Below are positions 35,779 through 44,729 of a DNA stretch of 64,000 nucleotides, piece after piece. The notes beneath the pieces are model-generated. The model saw only the letters and a list, made by a program, of their open reading frames with translations, was not told the DNA's origin and ran no database searches. Position 1 is the first letter of the stretch, and each line of letters starts with the position of its first letter. Origin of the DNA: UBA969 sp041694635 (lineage in GTDB: Bacteria > Planctomycetota > Planctomycetia > Gemmatales > Gemmataceae); NCBI GenBank assembly GCA_041694635.1, contig JBDNHI010000096.1, forward strand, positions 30,522-94,521, in the 5' to 3' direction. The translations under genes and the position numbers were made by a program.

Positions 35779-37248
35779 ATGATTAGTAAATTTTGGTTAA
35801 AGAAGTTTGGTTTGTTAGGAATAAGTTTCATTGCTGCATCGGTCTGGGGATTTTATTCAGTAAAAACACTTTCATTTGCTGCATCCCCTGATCAACCTAA
35901 TTTTGAATTCGCAATTCCCAATAATGCGTGGATGAAATCTGTAGCAGAACAGAAGCCGATTGTTTTTGTGAATCGTTCTCAAAATGCTGCAGAATGGGAG
36001 CAACTTAAATCTTTCTGGAATGAAAGTACTCAAAAAGTGACGGATACGGTTACGGGGAAACAATCTGAAATGGAAGTGGTTAAGATAAAAATACCCTTAG
36101 GCCTAACTCAGAACCCATCGGTGCCGCTTGAAAATCCTATGACGGTTTCGAAATGGATTCTTGGTAAAAAAATCTATTTTGATCCGATATTATCTTCCAA
36201 CAATATGGTTTCGTGCGCTTCTTGCCACGATCCGAAGATGGGTTTCACTGATCAATCTAAAGTATCGACGGGAATTAACGGCAAGTTAGGCGGTATGAGC
36301 TCCCCTTCGGTTTATAACTCGGCCTATAGCCTTGCCCAATTCTGGGATGGTCGGGCACCTTCCCTTGAAGCTCAATCTCAGGGGCCTATTCAAAACTCGA
36401 GTGAAATGTTTGATGGCAATGGCAATGCTTGGGATAAGGCTGTTGAAAGATTGCGTAGTAATCCCGAATATGTTGCGATGTTCAAGGAAGTATTTGGCAC
36501 CTTGCCCACGCGAGACGGCGCTGCAAAAGCCATGGCTGCTTATGAACGCACCGTGCTTACCGGTAACTCGATCCACGATCGGGCCGAAGTTGCAATGCGT
36601 AAGCGGGTTGCGGAAGATGAATCTGGCAAGTTCGAATTACTTGCTAAGGATTACGCCAAGGTTTTAACCGAATCGGTTGCTGCTAAAGATTCTACTTCGC
36701 TTGTTGCATTAGGATTACAGGCCAATGATAAAGAACAGATTTCTGAACTTGCTAGAAGTATAAATAACGGCAGGATATTGTTTAATGGGAAAGCTCGTTG
36801 CAATGGTTGCCATGTGGGTGATAATTTTTCTGATAGTCAGTTTCATAATTTGGGCATTGGAGCGAAGGCAGGAAAACTGCCTGAAGGAATGCTGGGGCGA
36901 TTTGGTGCCCAGGCAACGGGACAGAAAAATCCCGAGCTTATTGGTGCATTCAAAACTCCTCCTCTTCGTCAACTTCTTGCAACCGCACCTTATATGCACG
37001 ACGGGAGTTTAGATTCGCTTGAAAAAGTTGTCGATTTTTACGATAAAGGGGGCGAGGTTAACCCTTTTCTAGATGTGCGTATGCGTGACTTTTCTAGCGA
37101 AAAAGCCTCTGGTAATCCCAAGGCTATTATTCCTCTTGCTTTGGGTTTGACTTCTTTCGAAAAGAAAGACTTAGTCCATTTTATGAAGGCTTTAAATGGC
37201 GAATCTGCAGATCCAATCGTTTTTGATTCTGCTAAACTTGCCAAGTAA
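35779..37248 (+). CDS. di-heme cytochrome c peroxidase/MauG-family protein
   Basis: The family reduces hydrogen peroxide or performs oxidative chemistry in the periplasm with two c-type hemes. The 489-residue protein has a signal-anchor N-terminus and two heme motifs, C-A-S-C-H at residue 146 and C-N-G-C-H at residue 341. It also has the family block A-P-Y-M-H-D-G-S-L near residue 410 and the F-W-D-G-R-A-P-S-L-E-A-Q motif near 190. It is longer than many family members, with an added N-terminal region of about 120 residues. It sits between moxR and DUF58, which is an unusual insertion. Confidence 0.92.
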   Translation: MISKFWLKKFGLLGISFIAASVWGFYSVKTLSFAASPDQPNFEFAIPNNAWMKSVAEQKPIVFVNRSQNAAEWEQLKSFWNESTQKVTDTVTGKQSEMEVVKIKIPLGLTQNPSVPLENPMTVSKWILGKKIYFDPILSSNNMVSCASCHDPKMGFTDQSKVSTGINGKLGGMSSPSVYNSAYSLAQFWDGRAPSLEAQSQGPIQNSSEMFDGNGNAWDKAVERLRSNPEYVAMFKEVFGTLPTRDGAAKAMAAYERTVLTGNSIHDRAEVAMRKRVAEDESGKFELLAKDYAKVLTESVAAKDSTSLVALGLQANDKEQISELARSINNGRILFNGKARCNGCHVGDNFSDSQFHNLGIGAKAGKLPEGMLGRFGAQATGQKNPELIGAFKTPPLRQLLATAPYMHDGSLDSLEKVVDFYDKGGEVNPFLDVRMRDFSSEKASGNPKAIIPLALGLTSFEKKDLVHFMKALNGESADPIVFDSAKLAK

Positions 37249-37275
37249 TTAGGCTTCTTCGGTGGGAGAATCTTT

Positions 37276-37749
37276 ATGGCTGGATGGTTCCGCGTTTTTA
37301 TGTTGCAAGAAGATGGCCCGGAACCTTCCAGCTTTATGGAAAGCCTTCAACTGATTTTGCCCGAGGTCACTGGCAAGTTTCGTGCGGATGAAGATGGTTG
37401 GTTTCAACTTATTCTTTCTCATTCGTCTTTTGGCGAATTATCTATCGATCACTTTCTTTCCTCTGAAAAAGGGGTGCGTGCTGAAATCAACACTTGGGCC
37501 GCTTGGCTAGAAAGCAAACAGCGTCTCGATCTGATGGAACGCATTATTCAAGTTAAGCAAATCCTTTCTTTTGAAGTTACTCCCGAATTAGAAGAAAATG
37601 GTACCGACCCTAGCTTATTTAAAAAACTTAGCTTGACCTTGGCTTCAATTAGTCAGGGTTTTGTTCATATTGATGGTATCGGTTTTATTGAGGCTGATGG
37701 TTCTTTACTTATTGAGGATGAAAACCCATCAGAAATTGGGTTGAAATGA
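37276..37749 (+). CDS. unknown acidic protein between the peroxidase and DUF58 genes
   Basis: The 157-residue, acidic protein has no signal peptide or transmembrane segment. It is predicted mixed alpha/beta, with W-F-R-V-F-M-L near the start and V-H-I-D-G-I-G-F-I-E-A-D-G near the end. I do not recognise a family. It overlaps the DUF58 gene by 4 bp (ATGA), so its translation is coupled to it and it may belong to the same system. Confidence 0.7.
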   Translation: MAGWFRVFMLQEDGPEPSSFMESLQLILPEVTGKFRADEDGWFQLILSHSSFGELSIDHFLSSEKGVRAEINTWAAWLESKQRLDLMERIIQVKQILSFEVTPELEENGTDPSLFKKLSLTLASISQGFVHIDGIGFIEADGSLLIEDENPSEIGLK

Positions 37750-38642
37750 ATACTTCGGAAAAGTACTTAAAACCCGAGGTTATCAATCAAGTTGCTAGGC
37801 TTGATTTGCGAGCTAAGTTTATCGTTGAAGGGTTCCTTTCTGGCTTGCACTCTAGCCCTTTTCAAGGATTTAGTGTCGAATTTTCCGAGCATCGTAAATA
37901 TTCCATGGGCGATGACATCAAAGACATCGACTGGAAGGTTTACGCCAAAACTGAAAAATATTATATCAAAAAGTTCCAAGCTGAAACCAATATGCTTGGC
38001 TATCTTGCTATCGATCAGAGTGCTTCTATGGGCTACACCTACAGGCAAGAGTTGACGAAGTTCGAGTACGCAACTTGTTTAGCAGCGGCGTTATCTTATA
38101 TGATGGTCAATCAGCAAGACCCTGTTGGGCTTGTTACCTTTGGGGAAAAATTAATTGCACATTTGCCTCCGCGAAGTAAACGCACCCAGTTTGCTTCCGT
38201 GCTTTCCGTACTTTCAAAGCTTGTGCCTCAGGGAATTACTGACCTTCCTGCTTGTATGAATCAACTGACTGCCTTGATCAAAGGTAAAAGTTTGATTATG
38301 ATTTTTAGCGACTTGCTTGCAGAACCCGAACCGATTATTAAGGCTATGCATCAGCTTAGGCATCGTGGCCACGAAATAATGTTATTTCATATTCTAGATG
38401 AAGCGGAAGCTAGATTCCCTTTTGATGGTATGGTTGAATTTGAGGATGTTGAAACTCCTACTCTTTTGACTGTAGATGCCCTGGGAATGAAAGACGATTA
38501 TCTTTTAGCTGTGAAGCAATTCAGGTCTAAATATAAGGATGAATGCTTGAAGATTAATTGCGATTATATTGCAATAGATACAAGCGTGAATTTTGATAAA
38601 GCCTTGATGGAGTATCTGATTCAGCGCCAGCGTAGATTTTAA
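37746..38642 (+). CDS. DUF58/vWA protein, MoxR partner
   Basis: DUF58 proteins are soluble vWA-like partners of MoxR ATPases. The 298-residue protein has the DUF58 signature near the N-terminus (L-G-L/H-S-S-P-F-Q-G-F-S-V-E-F-S-E-H-R-K-Y-S-type block, then D-I-K-D-I-D-W-K-V-Y-A) and a metal-site motif D-Q-S-A-S near residue 87. It ends in the usual Y-L-I-Q-R-Q-R-R-F. It follows its small upstream neighbour with a 4-bp overlap. Confidence 0.9.
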   Translation: MNTSEKYLKPEVINQVARLDLRAKFIVEGFLSGLHSSPFQGFSVEFSEHRKYSMGDDIKDIDWKVYAKTEKYYIKKFQAETNMLGYLAIDQSASMGYTYRQELTKFEYATCLAAALSYMMVNQQDPVGLVTFGEKLIAHLPPRSKRTQFASVLSVLSKLVPQGITDLPACMNQLTALIKGKSLIMIFSDLLAEPEPIIKAMHQLRHRGHEIMLFHILDEAEARFPFDGMVEFEDVETPTLLTVDALGMKDDYLLAVKQFRSKYKDECLKINCDYIAIDTSVNFDKALMEYLIQRQRRF

Positions 38643-38664
38643 TTCAGGCTAACTACATCAATTT

Positions 38665-39468
38665 ATGAATAATAATGCCCAAATTAATTCAGATGAAAAC
38701 AATGATCTAGGGGTCGATGCACCTCAAAACAAATTTCAATTTGGGTGGTGGTTAGCGATTCTTTTAGGTTGGGTTGTTTTTGAACTGACAGCGCAACCCA
38801 TTTTAGGGGCTTTTGTTGCTTGTCTGAAATTTGGTTGGGATGAAGTAATAACTGGATTTTGGCTTCTAAAGCGGGATCCTTTTGTAGGTAGAGGAAGGGC
38901 CTGTTTTTTTCTTTACATTGCGTATGGACTTTGGAAAATTGCCTTATATTCGCTGGTGTTTTTGCTGGGTGGCGCTATCTTGATTGCAATATTTACCAAG
39001 CCAATCAATGGCCAAAATAATCCTCCCCCTAATTTTCAGGCAATTTTAGTTGGTACCTCTCTTAGTATGATGATAGGTTTTTTAATGGCTATTATCTTTT
39101 CTTTAATTGGCTTGGTTTTAGCATTAATTCATAAAGTGAAAATCTGGCTGGGCGTTGCACCCACTTTGGCACGAAAACACAAATACTGGCCTCCTTTTCA
39201 AGGCGGTAAAAATCGTGCCCCTGCTGTCCTTGCTACTAGCAGCAGCCTCTTGATAGCGTTCCTTTCTGTTCTTTTTGCCGACATTTTCTTCTCCCAATTT
39301 TTTGATAACGAAAATGCCCGGGTTGGTGTTGTTACCTGTCTACCCTGTTTTACTGGTGTTCCTAGTTTCTTCCTGATTTTAAACCTCAGTCCACGCTTTG
39401 TTGCTACTTCCCCTTTAGATTGCTGGACAATTCTGCCAGACGAAGAGGTTTTCGAGTTCAAAAATTAG
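38665..39468 (+). CDS. multi-pass membrane protein of unknown function
   Basis: The 267-residue protein has a polar N-terminus and about five hydrophobic segments (near residues 30-55, 85-110, 120-150, 185-205 and 220-240). No cofactor or catalytic motif is visible. It lies 22 bp after the DUF58 gene and before the large vWA membrane proteins, so it may be part of the same membrane system. I recognise no family. Confidence 0.7.
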   Translation: MNNNAQINSDENNDLGVDAPQNKFQFGWWLAILLGWVVFELTAQPILGAFVACLKFGWDEVITGFWLLKRDPFVGRGRACFFLYIAYGLWKIALYSLVFLLGGAILIAIFTKPINGQNNPPPNFQAILVGTSLSMMIGFLMAIIFSLIGLVLALIHKVKIWLGVAPTLARKHKYWPPFQGGKNRAPAVLATSSSLLIAFLSVLFADIFFSQFFDNENARVGVVTCLPCFTGVPSFFLILNLSPRFVATSPLDCWTILPDEEVFEFKN

Positions 39469-39568
39469 TTTAAGCATTTCTAGGATGTTGCATCATTTAT
39501 CGGTAGGATGTTTGTAAGAGTGCGTGTCATTATGGGGTAAGCCCCTTTAGCCTAATTGGTTACAGTCT

Positions 39569-41779
39569 ATGGGTTTTGTTCACGGATATTTGCTTGCTGG
39601 ATTAGTGTTGGCAGCTTTGCCAATTCTTTTTCATCTTCTTATGAAGCAAAAACCTAAGAGAATCAAATTCCCTGCAATCCGTTTCCTCTTGCAAAAACAA
39701 AATAAAAATCAACGCAGAATGAACATCCAGCATTGGCTACTCTTACTGCTCAGAATTCTTGTTATTGCCCTTATGTGCTTGGCTTTATCTAGGCCCCGTA
39801 TTACCACAAGTAATTTTTCTTTTGGTAAGGATCAGCAAATCGCTGCGGTTATGATCTTTGATACCACCCCTAGTATGGATTATAAAATTGGCGATAAATC
39901 ACGATTAGAGGAAGCTCGCTTTCAGGCTAAAAAGTTTCTACAAGAAATTTCTCCAGATAGTAAAATCGCAATCCTAGACCTCGCTTCCAACCGCGATAAC
40001 CTGAAGCCTGCTACCCAAGAATGGATGCCCGGCATAAGGCAGGTCGAACAGAAAATTACGGAATTAAAAACTTACCCCACCGGAGCAACCCTTTCCTCTC
40101 AAGTGGGGTATGCTTATAGGCTTTTACAAACTTTAGGCGAAGGCGAAGGAACTCTTCCTAAGTTTCTTTTTATCTTTTCTGATCGAACCACTCATTCGTG
40201 GAATGGAATGGAAACCTCGGGAATTAATATTCCCAAAGATATTTCGACCGTATTTATTGATGTTGGGGAAGATAGCCCCGCTGAACTTGCAATCGATAAA
40301 ATGCAGATCGAACCAACCATCGTAGAACCAGGTGGAACTATTTTGGTGCGCTTGGCACTGCGGTCCACTGGAATAGATCACAAGGCACTCATAAATTGTT
40401 CGATAGCAAACCTGCCCGAAGGGTTAAAAATTGCTGATAAAAAATCTTTCCTCTGCCCTAAAGATAAAGTTACTGAAGCATTATTTGAATTACCCGTGCC
40501 CAAAATTGATAATCCATTAGGAACTACTCAGTTCTATCAATTGATTGCAAAGATTTCTTCAAGCGATGCTTGGGAAGCGAATGATGTTCGCTACGGAACC
40601 TTTCAGGTAAAATCTAAACCTAGTCTGCTTGTATTGGCAGAAGATTCCAGATCGCCGCGGATTGTGAAAGCTGCGCTGGATGCGTTAGGCTCATTTAATA
40701 CGGAAATAAGAATATTGTCGGGTTTAAATCTTCCGAAATTGGATGATCTTTCGACTTTTAAAGCGGTGCTATTGTTTCAAATTAATAATCCAGCACCCTT
40801 GGTTTGGCAGAAGTTGGTGCCTTATGTAAAAAATGGTGGCGGCTTGGCGATTGTTCCCGGGCCTGTGCTTAACTTGGAAGCTTACAGCCTTCCCGAAGCT
40901 AAATCACTTTTGCCCGTAACTTATACCTCGCTTGAGAAACTTGCCTCGGGCAAGCCGGGCTATTTACTGGGTGGTTTTGATAATATTAATCCGCTTACAG
41001 CACCTTTTAAAGATTGGATTGCTTCTGCCGATCCTGATTTTAATAGGCCCGAACTACGGCCTTTTGTCTTGGGCCGTTGGAAGGTTCAGCTTCACGAAGA
41101 ATCGAATATTCTTGCCAAGTATATTGAATCGGGTGCTTTAGCAGAACCTGCTTTGGTAGAAAAGAATTTAGGTTCGGGCAGAGTGCTTGCGTTCACAACG
41201 CCTTTAGATGGGTCGCGTATGGAAGGGAATCGCTTTTGGAATAACTATTGGCAAGATTCTTCTTTTGGTTTAATTTTGATGGATCGCTCGGCGAAATACT
41301 TAGGGGGAGAAAGTCGCCTGCCCGAGTTGCAATTTGCCTGTGGCCAACCTGTGGTAATAGAATTGCCCCCACCACCTTTGAAAACCCCATTGCAGCTAAT
41401 AGGCCCGGGATTAACTCCCACAGAACGAACCATCAACCTTGGTGAAAACCAAGGCCCCTTGATTTTAAGGCAGGCGGTTGAGCCGGGAAATTATCAATTA
41501 CTAGATAATAAAGATAATCCATTGTCTTTATTTAGTTTGAATATTCCTGTAGAAGAAAGTTATCTGGATAAAGTCGCCTTAGATAAAGTTGAAGGCTTTT
41601 TTGGCAAAGGTTCGGTTGTCCCTTTAGGTAAAGATGCCGACCTTGCAGAACGCATTAAGCAAAATTACCAACCACCCCTAGAACTTATGCCTTGGTTCTT
41701 ATTACTCTTGCCTTTCATTCTTGCAATGGAAAGTCTTGCCGCAAATAAGTTTTATAAAAAGGAACCTCAACCAGCATGA
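39569..41779 (+). CDS. BatA-domain/vWA membrane protein
   Basis: The 736-residue protein has an N-terminal BatA domain (a first helix, K-Q-K-P-K-R-I-K-F-P-A-I-R-F-L, then a second helix near residue 55). A vWA domain follows with a modified metal site D-T-T-P-S near residue 95, then a beta-rich middle, a GATase1-like region near residue 425 (G-G-L-A-I-V-P-G) and a C-terminal transmembrane helix. This layout is common in planctomycetes, next to MoxR and DUF58. No clear ribosome site precedes the ATG. It is followed by a second large relative. Confidence 0.85.
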   Translation: MGFVHGYLLAGLVLAALPILFHLLMKQKPKRIKFPAIRFLLQKQNKNQRRMNIQHWLLLLLRILVIALMCLALSRPRITTSNFSFGKDQQIAAVMIFDTTPSMDYKIGDKSRLEEARFQAKKFLQEISPDSKIAILDLASNRDNLKPATQEWMPGIRQVEQKITELKTYPTGATLSSQVGYAYRLLQTLGEGEGTLPKFLFIFSDRTTHSWNGMETSGINIPKDISTVFIDVGEDSPAELAIDKMQIEPTIVEPGGTILVRLALRSTGIDHKALINCSIANLPEGLKIADKKSFLCPKDKVTEALFELPVPKIDNPLGTTQFYQLIAKISSSDAWEANDVRYGTFQVKSKPSLLVLAEDSRSPRIVKAALDALGSFNTEIRILSGLNLPKLDDLSTFKAVLLFQINNPAPLVWQKLVPYVKNGGGLAIVPGPVLNLEAYSLPEAKSLLPVTYTSLEKLASGKPGYLLGGFDNINPLTAPFKDWIASADPDFNRPELRPFVLGRWKVQLHEESNILAKYIESGALAEPALVEKNLGSGRVLAFTTPLDGSRMEGNRFWNNYWQDSSFGLILMDRSAKYLGGESRLPELQFACGQPVVIELPPPPLKTPLQLIGPGLTPTERTINLGENQGPLILRQAVEPGNYQLLDNKDNPLSLFSLNIPVEESYLDKVALDKVEGFFGKGSVVPLGKDADLAERIKQNYQPPLELMPWFLLLLPFILAMESLAANKFYKKEPQPA

Positions 41780-41819
41780 GTTATCTTTACCTAAAGAATT
41801 CTAACAGGAGATTTTCCTG

Positions 41820-44375
41820 ATGGATTGGGTAGTCGATCCACTTTGGCCTTGGTCGCTGGCACTTGGATTGCTAGGTTCATTGCCTACGCTTTCGGTTATT
41901 ATGCCTGTAATTATCGTGGTTTTGGTGGCGATGATATTGCCTGCAACCTTTCCCCTTTTGTTAAGTCGGGGCAGTAAAGTCGCAGCCTTAATGCTGGGCG
42001 CACTTTTAATTTCGGTTGCACTAATCTGGACTGTTTTGCAAGGTGCGTTGGGTAGTGCTGGCATAGGGATGGGATTTCGTGCGATGGGAGGGATTCTTTT
42101 TTGCGCACTCCCTGCATTATTAGTTGGCCTTACGGTTTGGACTTATATTGGAATTCCCAGAGCTACTACTTTTCGGATAGGAGTTATTCTTTTTATTCGA
42201 CTTGCTGCAATTTTTATGGCTTTCTTTGTTGCATTCAGGCCTTCGGTTGCCATCTTTGACAAGCAAACAATTCGAAGTATTATTTACCTTCTACTCGATT
42301 CTTCTGAAAGTATGACTATTCTTGATGAATCGGATCAGACCTCACGCTGGGATCATCTGCAGCAATCGTTGAAAGATGCCCAGCCTCTATTAGAAAAACT
42401 TAAATTGCAAGACACCGAAGTTAAAGCATTTAAATTTGCAGGGCAGTTAGCAGAGCACGACTTGGAAAAACCAGGCGTACCTCAAGGGAAAACTACCGAT
42501 ATTGGCAACGCCTTAAAAGGTGTTCTTGAACAAACGGTTGGTCAGGATCGTTTTCGTGGCTTGCTTTTATTTAGCGATGGTTCTGATAATGGAACTTCTA
42601 GGCAACCTGCGCTTCCTTTGGCACTTCGTTTGCGCGAACTTTCTCTTAATTTGCATTCCTTTGCCTTAGGAAAACCTACCACTTTAGCTGGGCAAAATGA
42701 TCTGGCTTTGGTTTCTATTACAACCGAACCTACCCCTACTATTCCATTAGGCGGCGAAATCACAGTCAAAGTTGGCTTAAATGCCCCAGGCTTTGATAAC
42801 GCGATTGTTGGAATTCGGCTTTTATTAGATGGCGTTCCCGTCGAGTGCAAGATTTTTCAAGACGATGCCGAGGCGAAAATGCCAGGCGTCCCAGGGCAGG
42901 CTATTCAACTTAAGCGGGCCGAGGGTAATGAAATCTTGATCAGGCATAAACCTCTTTCCAAACTCGGGGAAGTTAAGGTCACTGTTCAAGTCGGAGATCC
43001 TAGACGCGATCTTCAGCCTTTACCCAGCGAAGTTTCTGGCTCCAATAATCAAATCGATACCTATGTTACCGTTGTTAAAGAAGGTACCCGCGTTCTTTTA
43101 GTCGATAAGCTTCGTGCGTGGGAACCTCAATTTATTTGTGACGCTTTGGCTAAAGATCCCCGAGTCAGTCTTTTTCCCGTTTGGCTTAGGGGCAAAGAAA
43201 AACCCGATGATGATGTTCGAGATTTATTTCGCTTTGACCAACGCAGTTATGATGCAATTATCTTTGGCGATGTTACTGCTGCCCAGCTTAAATCTTTGGC
43301 TCCCGATGTACTCGAGCAAATCGAAAGGATGGTTTTTGAAAAAGGCACAGGCTTTTTAATGCTTGGCGGTTATAGCACCTTTGGTAATTCCGATTGGAAA
43401 GGAACCCCCATCGAAAAATTACTCCCCGTCTCACTTGATACTCAGGGACAAATCGATGCCCCTGTTAAAATGATTCCTACCGATGATGGGCTTCGAAGAT
43501 ACTCTTATATCCTTAAAATTTCTAATCAAGCCGATGAGTCTTCTAAGGCTTGGGCAAATCTTAAAGAACTGGATGGGCAAACTAAATTGGGAAGCTTGAA
43601 GCCTGGCTTATCTTCCGTACTTGCAGAATCAGATCGAAAAGATCCTTTATTAGTTACTCAAAATTATGGCAAAGGTCGAACCCTAGCCTTTGCCGCTGAT
43701 ACCTCTTACAAATGGATTCGTGATCCACTTTCCAAGCAAACCCACGCTCGGTTTTGGAATCAGATGGTTCGATGGCTCGCAAAACAAGAAGAAATGGAAG
43801 GCAGTGTTATTGTTATTCCAGATTCTAGGCGCATTCCTGCTAATAGCGAACTAGGGTTTAAAGTTGCTATCAGGGGTAAAGATGGCAATGAACTTGATTC
43901 CGGAAAGTATGTCATTCAGGTGGTTGGCCCCGATGGGACTTCTGTTCGTATTCCCTCCGCAAAAAAAAGTTCGGAAGAGCGAGGCGTGTTTTTAGATACC
44001 GATAAGCCAGGCGAGTACAAAATTGAAGTCGAAGGCGAAGGGAAAGACCCTAGTGGCGAGATTATTCAAGGGAAAACTGCTGCTAGATTTATGGTTTACG
44101 ATGAAGATTTGGAAATTACCAGACGCTCCGCCGACCACGAATTGCTCAAGAAAATAGCAATGGCAGGGGGTGGAAGCTTTCAACGAGCCGAAGAATTGAA
44201 AGTTTTCCTTCAGAAAATGGTGGATGAACCAATTCTCACCGAAAAAACAGGTGCTAAGTATTACCCCGACTGGAAATCTACCAAGGGTTCTCCTGTTTAC
44301 CCCATTATTATGTTGATTTTTATCGCAATCGTTGCTTTCGAATGGCTTTTACGCAGGTGGTGGGGCCTTGTCTAA
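41820..44375 (+). CDS. large vWA/GATase-like membrane protein
   Basis: The 851-residue protein has about four N-terminal transmembrane segments. A vWA-like domain has an intact D-S-S-E-S metal site (near residue 160), a GATase1-like region holds G-F-L-M-L-G-G-Y-S-T-F near residue 515, a beta-rich domain follows, and a C-terminal helix closes the protein. It has the GGAG ribosome site AGGAG about 11 nt before the ATG. With its upstream neighbour it completes the MoxR-DUF58 group. A terminator follows its stop. Confidence 0.85.
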   Translation: MDWVVDPLWPWSLALGLLGSLPTLSVIMPVIIVVLVAMILPATFPLLLSRGSKVAALMLGALLISVALIWTVLQGALGSAGIGMGFRAMGGILFCALPALLVGLTVWTYIGIPRATTFRIGVILFIRLAAIFMAFFVAFRPSVAIFDKQTIRSIIYLLLDSSESMTILDESDQTSRWDHLQQSLKDAQPLLEKLKLQDTEVKAFKFAGQLAEHDLEKPGVPQGKTTDIGNALKGVLEQTVGQDRFRGLLLFSDGSDNGTSRQPALPLALRLRELSLNLHSFALGKPTTLAGQNDLALVSITTEPTPTIPLGGEITVKVGLNAPGFDNAIVGIRLLLDGVPVECKIFQDDAEAKMPGVPGQAIQLKRAEGNEILIRHKPLSKLGEVKVTVQVGDPRRDLQPLPSEVSGSNNQIDTYVTVVKEGTRVLLVDKLRAWEPQFICDALAKDPRVSLFPVWLRGKEKPDDDVRDLFRFDQRSYDAIIFGDVTAAQLKSLAPDVLEQIERMVFEKGTGFLMLGGYSTFGNSDWKGTPIEKLLPVSLDTQGQIDAPVKMIPTDDGLRRYSYILKISNQADESSKAWANLKELDGQTKLGSLKPGLSSVLAESDRKDPLLVTQNYGKGRTLAFAADTSYKWIRDPLSKQTHARFWNQMVRWLAKQEEMEGSVIVIPDSRRIPANSELGFKVAIRGKDGNELDSGKYVIQVVGPDGTSVRIPSAKKSSEERGVFLDTDKPGEYKIEVEGEGKDPSGEIIQGKTAARFMVYDEDLEITRRSADHELLKKIAMAGGGSFQRAEELKVFLQKMVDEPILTEKTGAKYYPDWKSTKGSPVYPIIMLIFIAIVAFEWLLRRWWGLV

Positions 44376-44388
44376 TTTTTTAAATTAT

Positions 44389-44416
44389 TTGGTTTTTTTT
44401 AAAACCAGTTTTTTTA
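44389..44416 (+). terminator. intrinsic terminator after the vWA membrane protein
   Basis: A 7-bp stem TGGTTTT/AAAACCA with a TTTT loop, then G and seven Ts, 15-40 bp after the stop codon of the preceding gene. The stem is weak in GC but the position and the T run fit. Confidence 0.6.
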
Positions 44417-44612
44417 ACATTTGTCAAAGATAATGCTGGAATAGTTGCTCTATAAGTCTTTATAATTCAATTGCTTACATTTAGAACTTTGGTTTTTATA
44501 ATTGTTTGGTTTGACTACTTAGGAATCGATTGTTCTGGGAATCTATAAAAGAACTTTTCTTTCCTTAAAATGACTTTGGGAAGTCTGTTTGGATTGGCAT
44601 TAAGATAGATAT

Positions 44613-44634
44613 ATTCCAGTTGGAATACTGGAAT
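44613..44634. promoter_or_regulatory. inverted repeat upstream of pfaD, possible operator
   Basis: ATTCCA, TGGAAT and CTGGAAT occur within 22 bp. 44613-44618 pairs with 44621-44626 (2-bp spacer), and 44613-44619 with 44628-44634 (8-bp spacer). It lies about 95 bp before the first gene of the PUFA/olefin operon, in the only sizeable non-coding gap before it (44376-44729). A regulator-binding role is only inferred. Confidence 0.35.
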
Positions 44635-44729
44635 CGCCAAGGAAGGCTTATAAGGCTAGGAATGCCAGATTTATACCGTACTTTTTGTGGGAGGTGGAGG
44701 GTGGGTAATTTCACGGTGGGTCCTCGCCA

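Noticed and set aside
39536..39562. A tRNA-like 5' sequence (GCCCCTTTAGCC, then ATTGGTTA)
   Set aside because: It resembles an acceptor and D-arm, but no anticodon stem, T-arm or matching 3' acceptor strand follows, and the continuation is the start of a membrane protein gene.
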